Part shown: in pieces, positions 59,384-64,000 of the stretch
How the letters are laid out: the number at the start of each line of letters is the position of its first letter
Position numbering within the stretch: the stretch's first letter is position 1
NCBI RefSeq assembly: GCF_900182905.1
Contig: NZ_FXUF01000010.1
Span: 91,472 to 155,471, forward strand
DNA from: Anoxynatronum buryatiense
GTDB lineage: Bacteria; Bacillota; Clostridia; Peptostreptococcales; Tindalliaceae
Reading direction: 5' to 3'
Length of the DNA: 64,000 bases
Translations under genes and position numbers: made by a program
Notes under the pieces: generated by a model
The model's input: only the letters and a program-made list of their open reading frames with translations
Database searches by the model: none
Told to the model about the DNA's origin: nothing

Positions 59384-60127
59384 TCAGTGATGATGGTGCA
59401 TCAACCTGGTTTTTTCACCATACATATCTTCCAGATACTGTTCCGGCTTAAAGGTAGCTGTGTCATGGACAAAAATCTGATTCCTCCCCATACAGGCGAT
59501 ACGACTGGTTCGTTCGCTGACCACACCAATATCATGAGAGACCATAATAAGGGTAATGCCCATATCCCGGTTCAGGGTTTCCATCAGCTCATAAAACCGC
59601 TCCTGGGAATCCACATCCACTCCCACCAGTGGTTCATCCATAAAAATAATGCAGGGTGAACTCACCAGTGTTCGGGCAATAAACACCCGCTGCTGCTGCC
59701 CGCCGGAAAGCTGCCCGATCCGTCGGTCTGCATAACCTGACAGTCCCACAATTTCCAGTGCTTCCCGCACCTTTTTATCCAGTTTGGGCGTCATACGCTT
59801 GAATAGTCCCATCTGACTGATCAGATTGGCGCTGATCATTTCATAGACCGTTGCGGGAAATCCCATATTAAACTCCCTCACATTTTGAGGAATGTAGCCA
59901 ATGCGCCGCCACTCACGAAACTGATGCACCGGTTTCCCCAGCAGCAGCACCTGCCCCTGCTCCGGCTTCAAAAGCCCCAGCATCAGCTTTAGCAACGTGC
60001 TTTTTGCAGAGCCGTTTGGTCCCACAATACCCATGAAATCCCCTTCTTGAATGGACAAACTGACATCCCGCAGCAGCGGGATGTCATCATACTGAAAGCT
60101 AATATTTTCAAGGCGCACCATTTCCAC
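59384..60127 (-). CDS. znuC: Zinc/manganese ABC transporter ATPase
   Basis: 247 residues: Walker A GPNGSAKST, with Ala at the sixth place instead of the usual Gly (GPNGSGKST), signature LSGGQQQR, Walker B IIFMDEPLVGVDV and switch His ISHDIGVV-like (IMVSHDIGVV). A His-rich tail (LMHHHH) ends the chain. It lies two bases after the binding-protein stop and feeds znuB. The start may be GTG 60127 or ATG 60121. Confidence 0.94.
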   Translation of the reverse strand: MEMVRLENISFQYDDIPLLRDVSLSIQEGDFMGIVGPNGSAKSTLLKLMLGLLKPEQGQVLLLGKPVHQFREWRRIGYIPQNVREFNMGFPATVYEMISANLISQMGLFKRMTPKLDKKVREALEIVGLSGYADRRIGQLSGGQQQRVFIARTLVSSPCIIFMDEPLVGVDVDSQERFYELMETLNRDMGITLIMVSHDIGVVSERTSRIACMGRNQIFVHDTATFKPEQYLEDMYGEKTRLMHHHH

Positions 60128-60129
60128 GG

Positions 60130-61221
60130 CTATTTCACCAGCGCTTTCTCCAATGTTTTCAAGTTTTCCTGCATAAGGGATAGATAGGTGGCCCCTGCTT
60201 CCCGCTGTTCCTGATTAAGCCCTTCCAGGTTATGCAGCATGAGGGGTTTCAACCCGGCTTCAGCCGCCAGAACTTCAGCAGTGCGGGGGTTTGCAAGTGT
60301 TTCAAAGAAGATATATTCCAGTTTATATTCCCGGGCAAGATTTGTCAATTCTGCCAGACGACCGGGGTTGGGCTCGGCATGAGGAGTGATTCCCGTCACG
60401 GCAATTTCCTGAAACCCGTAACGGTGGGCAAAATATCCAAAAGCAGAATGGGAGACCAGCAGTACCTGTTGATCTGCCGTTTGAGCCATCTGCCGGAATG
60501 CCTCATCCAGCTCCTCGATGGCAGCTGCAAAGAGATGATAGTTCTCCTCATAAATGTCACTGTTTGCAGGGTCAAGTTCCTGGAAAACAGTCAGTAGTTC
60601 CGAACCAATCGTCACCATATTAAGGGGATCTGTCCAAATATGGGGGTCCCATTCACCGTGATCATGATCGTGATCATCATCATGGTCGTGATCGTGGTCG
60701 TGCTCGTGATCATGCTTGTCATCGTGGTCATGATCCTTCTCCCCGTAAGACAGCAATGAAACCATATCGGCTGCCTGTAAGAGACGCGCTTCCTGATTCT
60801 CAAGTAATGCCAGTGCTCCTTCCAGCCAAGGTTCCATATCCAGCCCGTTGTATATGAAAATCTGGGACGATTCCAGCTTAATTAAGTCCCGGGGACTGGG
60901 TTCAAAACTGTGGGGGTCGGCTCCATCCGGCACCAGTTGATGGATCTCAACCAGTGATCCGCCAATTTGCCGGGCCAGATCTGCGTAAGGAAAAAAGCTG
61001 GCGGTAACGAATATGGCGGGTTCTGCAAGCTCTTCCTCAGTCACTTCATCAGTCACTGGTGTGTCACTTCCATTTTCCGGCTCAGCCGGCGAAACTTCGG
61101 TGGGTCCCAGTTCCTGTGAAGAACACCCAGCTGCAGCCGTTAACATCACTACCACCAGTAACAGTGCCAACCCATGTCTGATACAGGTAGACACTGGCCT
61201 TTTTTGCTTTTCAAACTTCAT
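60130..61221 (-). CDS. znuA: Zinc-binding lipoprotein (ZnuA type) with long His/Asp-rich loop
   Basis: 363 residues from ATG behind AAAGGAGG. Lipoprotein signal with LTAAAGC, an acidic linker, then the cluster A-I domain: ASFFPYADLARQIGGSLVEIHQLVPDGADPHSFEPSPRDL (metal His in PHSFEPS), the loop KDHDHDDKHDHEHDHDHDHD (about 25 His/Asp/Glu residues around 195-215), EWDPHIWTDPLNM, SHSAFGYFAHRYG and EYIFFETLANPR. The loop and His ligands indicate zinc. The operator at 61241-61255 lies directly upstream, so a zinc-sensing repressor probably controls it. Confidence 0.95.
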   Translation of the reverse strand: MKFEKQKRPVSTCIRHGLALLLVVVMLTAAAGCSSQELGPTEVSPAEPENGSDTPVTDEVTEEELAEPAIFVTASFFPYADLARQIGGSLVEIHQLVPDGADPHSFEPSPRDLIKLESSQIFIYNGLDMEPWLEGALALLENQEARLLQAADMVSLLSYGEKDHDHDDKHDHEHDHDHDHDDDHDHDHGEWDPHIWTDPLNMVTIGSELLTVFQELDPANSDIYEENYHLFAAAIEELDEAFRQMAQTADQQVLLVSHSAFGYFAHRYGFQEIAVTGITPHAEPNPGRLAELTNLAREYKLEYIFFETLANPRTAEVLAAEAGLKPLMLHNLEGLNQEQREAGATYLSLMQENLKTLEKALVK

Positions 61222-61240
61222 ATCAAAGACCTCCTTTAGT

Positions 61241-61255
61241 TGCAATCGATTTGCA
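61241..61255. promoter_or_regulatory. TGCAA-N5-TTGCA dyad upstream of znuA
   Basis: Plus strand TGCAATCGATTTGCA: 5-base arms, 5-base centre, 20 bases before the znuA start and next to a minus-strand TTGAAA-N18-TATAGA. The same dyad, 13 of 15 bases alike, recurs at 63880-63894. It is not a Fur box and is the best candidate zinc-regulator operator. Confidence 0.65.
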
Positions 61256-61351
61256 TTTAATCTATATTTTCCCTTTTCTCTCGCTTTCAAACAATGTATG
61301 TTAAAATTCTGGATGTATTTTTAAAAACCCATAAAAAAATTACCAATATTA

Positions 61352-61380
61352 TTGACATTTAAATATTTTAATACTAAAAT
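61352..61380 (+). promoter_or_regulatory. Promoter of the Rrf2 gene with overlapping dyad
   Basis: TTGACA (61352-61357), 17 bases, TAAAAT (61375-61380). ATTTTA-ATAC-TAAAAT (61365-61380) is a dyad that overlaps the -10, a possible autoregulatory operator. Confidence 0.75.
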
Positions 61381-61400
61381 AGAATCAATCAGGAGGGATC

Positions 61401-61841
61401 ATGATGGCCGGAACTTTTCATTTGTCGGAGATGTTGTCATTGGCATTGCACAGCATGGTGTATATTGCCACTTCAGAAAGCGAGTATGTAAATGTCAAGC
61501 AAATTGCTCAGGCAACCGGTGCTTCAGAGGCACATTTATCAAAAGTGCTGCAACGATTGGCCAAAGGGCGCATTCTCCGCTCTGTTCGCGGACCTAAAGG
61601 TGGTTTTTCACTGGACCGAAGCCCTGACAACATCAGTTTTCTGGAAATTTACGAAATGATTGAGGGGCCTGTTTCTCTGGAAGGATGTCCCAGCCATCGC
61701 CGGGAATGTCCCTTTGCCTACTGCATTTTCAGAGGAATGCCGGAAAAACTAAACAGTCAGTTCATTGACTATCTGACCAATACCCACCTCAGTGAGTTCA
61801 TTGGCAATCGAAAACCGGGCAAAGACAGTGCAGCTCACTAA
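61401..61841 (+). CDS. Rrf2 family regulator (likely Fe-S, NsrR/IscR-like)
   Basis: 146 residues (ATG at 61401 or 61404 behind AGGAGGG). Winged helix: LSLALHSMVYIATSESEYVNVKQIAQATGASEAHLSKVLQRLAKGRILRSVRGPKGGFSL. The cluster loop GCPSHRRECPFAYCIF has three Cys spaced like those that hold an Fe-S cluster in NsrR/IscR. Proteins of this group sense nitric oxide, Fe-S status or cysteine supply. It lies divergent from znuA and directly upstream of hcp, a common NsrR target, so hcp is the probable target. Confidence 0.9.
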   Translation: MMAGTFHLSEMLSLALHSMVYIATSESEYVNVKQIAQATGASEAHLSKVLQRLAKGRILRSVRGPKGGFSLDRSPDNISFLEIYEMIEGPVSLEGCPSHRRECPFAYCIFRGMPEKLNSQFIDYLTNTHLSEFIGNRKPGKDSAAH

Positions 61842-61949
61842 ATTTCCGGTTTTTTAATCAGAATCCTTGTATTTCCAGCGTCACTCGCGCTGTTTCACAG
61901 GCATTGACAGCCTGACTCGACTCAGCGTTTTCATTTGCTTTTATTTAAG

Positions 61950-61967
61950 TATTGTGGTACCATAATA
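61950..61967 (+). promoter_or_regulatory. Palindromic operator upstream of hcp
   Basis: TATTGTGGTACCATAATA is a dyad with one mismatched pair about 110 bases before the hcp ATG. It is a likely binding site for the Rrf2 regulator just upstream or a CRP/FNR-family protein. A -35 could not be placed with confidence. Confidence 0.55.
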
Positions 61968-62018
61968 TTGTTTGAAGCGAGCAGGCATGACATTGCTCTT
62001 TCAATAGCTGAACACCAC

Positions 62019-62062
62019 GTATTGATTCACCATTTAACAAGTATTGATTCACTATTTAAAAG
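62019..62062 (+). repeat. Tandem 22-base direct repeat ahead of hcp
   Basis: Two adjacent copies, GTATTGATTCAC(C/T)ATTTAA..., match at 19 of 22 bases; the second runs into the hcp ribosome site AAAAGGAGG. It looks like a local duplication or a paired binding site. Confidence 0.7.
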
Positions 62063-62076
62063 GAGGCGTATCAAAA

Positions 62077-63723
62077 ATGAGTATGTTTTGCTATCAGTGT
62101 CAGGAAGCGGCCCGCAACACCGGTTGCACCAAAGTGGGGGTCTGTGGAAAACCCGCCGATGTGGCAAATCTCCAGGATCTGCTGATCTTTGTTACCAAAG
62201 GGGTTGCACTTTATCAGCATGAACTGAATCAGCTGGGACAAGGTGTTCCGGAGGCTGACCATTTTATGGTGGGCAGCTTGTTTGCCACCATCACCAATGC
62301 AAATTTTGACAAGCAGGTTTTCGTCAATCGCATTCAGGACGGTCTGACTTTGCGGAAAACCCTTAGCAATAAGCTGACTGCTGTCAGCCCTGCCACCTCT
62401 GTTCCAAATCGTGATGCAGCTGTCTGGACCGCTCATACACTTGACGCTTTTGAAGCCAAAGCATCCACTGTCGGCGTGCTGGCAACTGAAAACGAAGACG
62501 TTCGTTCTCTTCGGGAACTGATCACTTATGGCTTAAAGGGGTTGGCTGCTTATGTGCATCATGCCCAAAACCTGTCCCAGGAAAACCAGGAAATCACTGC
62601 TTTTATGCATCGTGCATTGGCGCAGTTGACCAATGACAGTCTGACGGCCGATGACCTGGTGGCCCTGACACTGGAAACCGGCAAATTCGGTGTTGATGGT
62701 ATGTCTCTGCTGGATCAGGCAAATACCAGTGCTTATGGTCATCCGGAAATCACCAGTGTCAATATAGGCGTAGGCACCCGGCCAGGCATTCTCATCAGTG
62801 GTCATGACCTGAAAGATATGGAAGAGTTGCTGGAACAAACCGCCGGCACCGGTGTTGATGTATACACCCACAGCGAAATGCTTCCCGCCAACTACTACCC
62901 TGCCTTTAAAAAGTATGATCACTTCATTGGAAACTACGGCGGCTCCTGGTGGCATCAGGATAAGGAATTTGCCGCTTTTAACGGACCTGTACTGCTAACT
63001 TCCAACTGCCTGGTTCCGCCAAAAGACAGCTATAAAGACCGGGTATACACCACCAACACTGCCGGATTTGAAGGTGTTGTTCATATTGCCGATCGCCCCG
63101 AAGGCAGTCAAAAAGATTTCACAGCTCTGATTGAGCATGCAAGAAAATGTCAGCCCCCCACAGAGCTGGAAACCGGCACCATTGTGGGCGGCTTTGCCCA
63201 CCAGCAGGTGCTGGCACTGGCAGACAAAGTGGTGGATGCCGTTAAAACAGGAGCCATCAAACAATTCTTTGTCATGGCTGGCTGCGATGCCCGCATGAAG
63301 TCCCGTTCATACTACACCGAATTTGCAGAAGCCCTTCCCCAGGATACCGTCATTCTCACTGCCGGATGCGCCAAGTACCGTTACAACAAGCTGCCCCTGG
63401 GAGACATCGGCGGCATTCCCCGGGTACTGGATGCCGGCCAGTGCAACGATTCCTACTCGCTGGCAGTGATTGCCCTCAAGTTAAAAGAGGTGTTTGGCCT
63501 GGAAGATATCAATGACCTTCCCATCTCTTACAACATTGCCTGGTATGAACAGAAAGCAGTTATTGTCCTGCTGGCGCTTTTGTATCTGGGCGTGAAAAAC
63601 ATACACCTGGGCCCCACACTGCCTGCGTTCCTGTCACCCAACGTGGCCAAAGTACTGGTGGACAACTTCGGCATTGCAGGAATCCAGTCTGTTGAAGACG
63701 ACATTCAGCTGTTTCTCTCCTAA
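62077..63723 (+). CDS. hcp: Hybrid-cluster protein (hydroxylamine/NO reductase)
   Basis: 548 residues from ATG behind AAAAGGAGG; a start eleven codons earlier has no site. The N-terminal 4Fe-4S ligands are [20 protein letters not shown] (C-x2-C-x8-C-x5-C). Hybrid-cluster ligands lie in [31 protein letters not shown] and [23 protein letters not shown]. The protein reduces nitric oxide or hydroxylamine and helps against nitrosative stress. The adjacent Rrf2 regulator and palindrome suggest control by NO or Fe-S status. Confidence 0.97.
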   Translation: MSMFCYQCQEAARNTGCTKVGVCGKPADVANLQDLLIFVTKGVALYQHELNQLGQGVPEADHFMVGSLFATITNANFDKQVFVNRIQDGLTLRKTLSNKLTAVSPATSVPNRDAAVWTAHTLDAFEAKASTVGVLATENEDVRSLRELITYGLKGLAAYVHHAQNLSQENQEITAFMHRALAQLTNDSLTADDLVALTLETGKFGVDGMSLLDQANTSAYGHPEITSVNIGVGTRPGILISGHDLKDMEELLEQTAGTGVDVYTHSEMLPANYYPAFKKYDHFIGNYGGSWWHQDKEFAAFNGPVLLTSNCLVPPKDSYKDRVYTTNTAGFEGVVHIADRPEGSQKDFTALIEHARKCQPPTELETGTIVGGFAHQQVLALADKVVDAVKTGAIKQFFVMAGCDARMKSRSYYTEFAEALPQDTVILTAGCAKYRYNKLPLGDIGGIPRVLDAGQCNDSYSLAVIALKLKEVFGLEDINDLPISYNIAWYEQKAVIVLLALLYLGVKNIHLGPTLPAFLSPNVAKVLVDNFGIAGIQSVEDDIQLFLS

Positions 63724-63749
63724 TCTCTCTGCACCCGAAAAAGATTCTC

Positions 63750-63783
63750 AAAAAGCTGCACGCGACTCAGTGTGCAGCTTTTT
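63750..63783 (+). terminator. Terminator after hcp
   Basis: AAAAAGCTGCAC and GTGCAGCTTTTT arms with a 10-base loop and a T-run, 27 bases after the stop. Confidence 0.92.
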
Positions 63784-63876
63784 CATTTATAAGAGGCCGG
63801 CAGCTGGGCTGAAAAGGGCACTCAGCTCTCAACAATCTGCATTTCGGAAAATCAGGGAGATATTCTTGTCTGTTCT

Positions 63877-63907
63877 ATATGCAAACGGATTGCATATGTA
63901 GTATAAT
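63877..63907 (+). promoter_or_regulatory. Second TGCAA-N5-TTGCA dyad with a TATAAT box near the right end
   Basis: ATATGCAA-ACGGA-TTGCATAT (63877-63897; 8-base arms) is 5 bases before TATAAT (63902-63907). The core is almost the same as the dyad before znuA. No good -35 is present, so the element is likely a regulated promoter. Confidence 0.6.
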
Positions 63908-63931
63908 CTTGAGTTTGACAGAAAAATGCAT

Positions 63932-63985
63932 AAAAAAAGCCCTGAAACCCTTCAATAACAAAGGATTTGGGGCTTTTCTTTTTTT
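63932..63985 (+). terminator. Terminator close to the right end
   Basis: AAAAGCCC (63935-63942) pairs with GGGCTTTT (63970-63977), with further A/T pairs and a CCCTT/AAGG inner part, then a long T-run. It may end a short RNA begun at 63914 or a convergent gene beyond the window. Confidence 0.8.
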
Positions 63986-64000
63986 CGGCCGGATGTACGA

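Noticed and set aside
62019..62062. Start of a CRISPR-like or tandem repeat array
   Set aside because: Only two adjacent copies with no spacer; a local duplication.
1..64000. tRNA, rRNA, insertion sequences, prophage genes and CRISPR arrays
   Set aside because: None was seen: no transposase or integrase frames, no cloverleaf with a TTCGANNC arm, and no spaced repeats.

Overview
The window (about 50% GC, densely packed, mostly minus strand) looks like the chromosome of an anaerobic, spore-former-type Firmicute, probably a Clostridia member. The pointers are a CC/Se-motif selenoprotein, a hybrid-cluster protein, a three-subunit molybdenum hydroxylase, PadR, YdbC, YkvI, DUF2148 and DUF2325 proteins, AGGAGG ribosome sites, and TTGACA-N17-TATAAT promoters. 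The genus is inference; no rRNA or tRNA gene is present to place it.

Layout. 1-9.6 kb: flavodoxin start, then an operon of SAM methyltransferase and peptide/nickel-type ABC transporter (binding protein, two permeases, fused ATPase with a His-rich tail), controlled from a promoter with a dyad. Upstream lie a PadR regulator and a sensor kinase/response regulator pair. 9.7-15.1 kb: xanthine dehydrogenase-type operon with a purine permease behind a structured leader with terminator. 15.2-18.2 kb: a kinase with an extracellular NMT1/THI5-like binding domain and its receiver-DUF2294 partner, plus YdbC. 18.6-21.6 kb (plus strand): DUF2812 membrane protein and a PAS histidine kinase. 21.8-22.1 kb: a selenoprotein gene with in-frame UGA and a bSECIS hairpin. 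22.1-23.7 kb: FAD oxidoreductase. 23.9-33.8 kb: an organic-acid island: aconitase-family hydratase pair and 2-hydroxycarboxylate transporter behind a consensus sigma-54 promoter, two tandem PrpR-type sigma-54 activators, malic enzyme and a flavoprotein. 34-40.9 kb: YkvI transporter, aminotransferase, polar amino-acid ABC transporter, LarA-family protein. 41-44.9 kb: cysE behind a cysteine-codon-rich leader peptide, MATE exporter, small membrane protein, transglutaminase. 45-49.6 kb: type IV pilus-like cluster with PilT but no PilB. 49.6-55.5 kb: HflX, GGDEF/EAL protein, DUF2148 protein, flippase-like protein, methyltransferase-fold protein. 55.7-61.2 kb: metal homeostasis: FeoAB and a DUF2325 protein behind Fur-like boxes, and ZnuACB behind a TGCAA-N5-TTGCA dyad that recurs near the right end. 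61.4-63.7 kb: Rrf2 regulator and hybrid-cluster protein.

How it works together. The genes suggest a fermenter that imports hydroxy-acids and purines, regulates them with sigma-54 activators and two-component systems, and tunes Fe, Zn and possibly Ni uptake. The two most distinctive sequence-level discoveries are the Cys-rich leader peptide of cysE, whose Cys codons can pair with the region just ahead of the cysE ribosome site, and the UGA-encoded selenoprotein, which an ordinary ORF search breaks in two.
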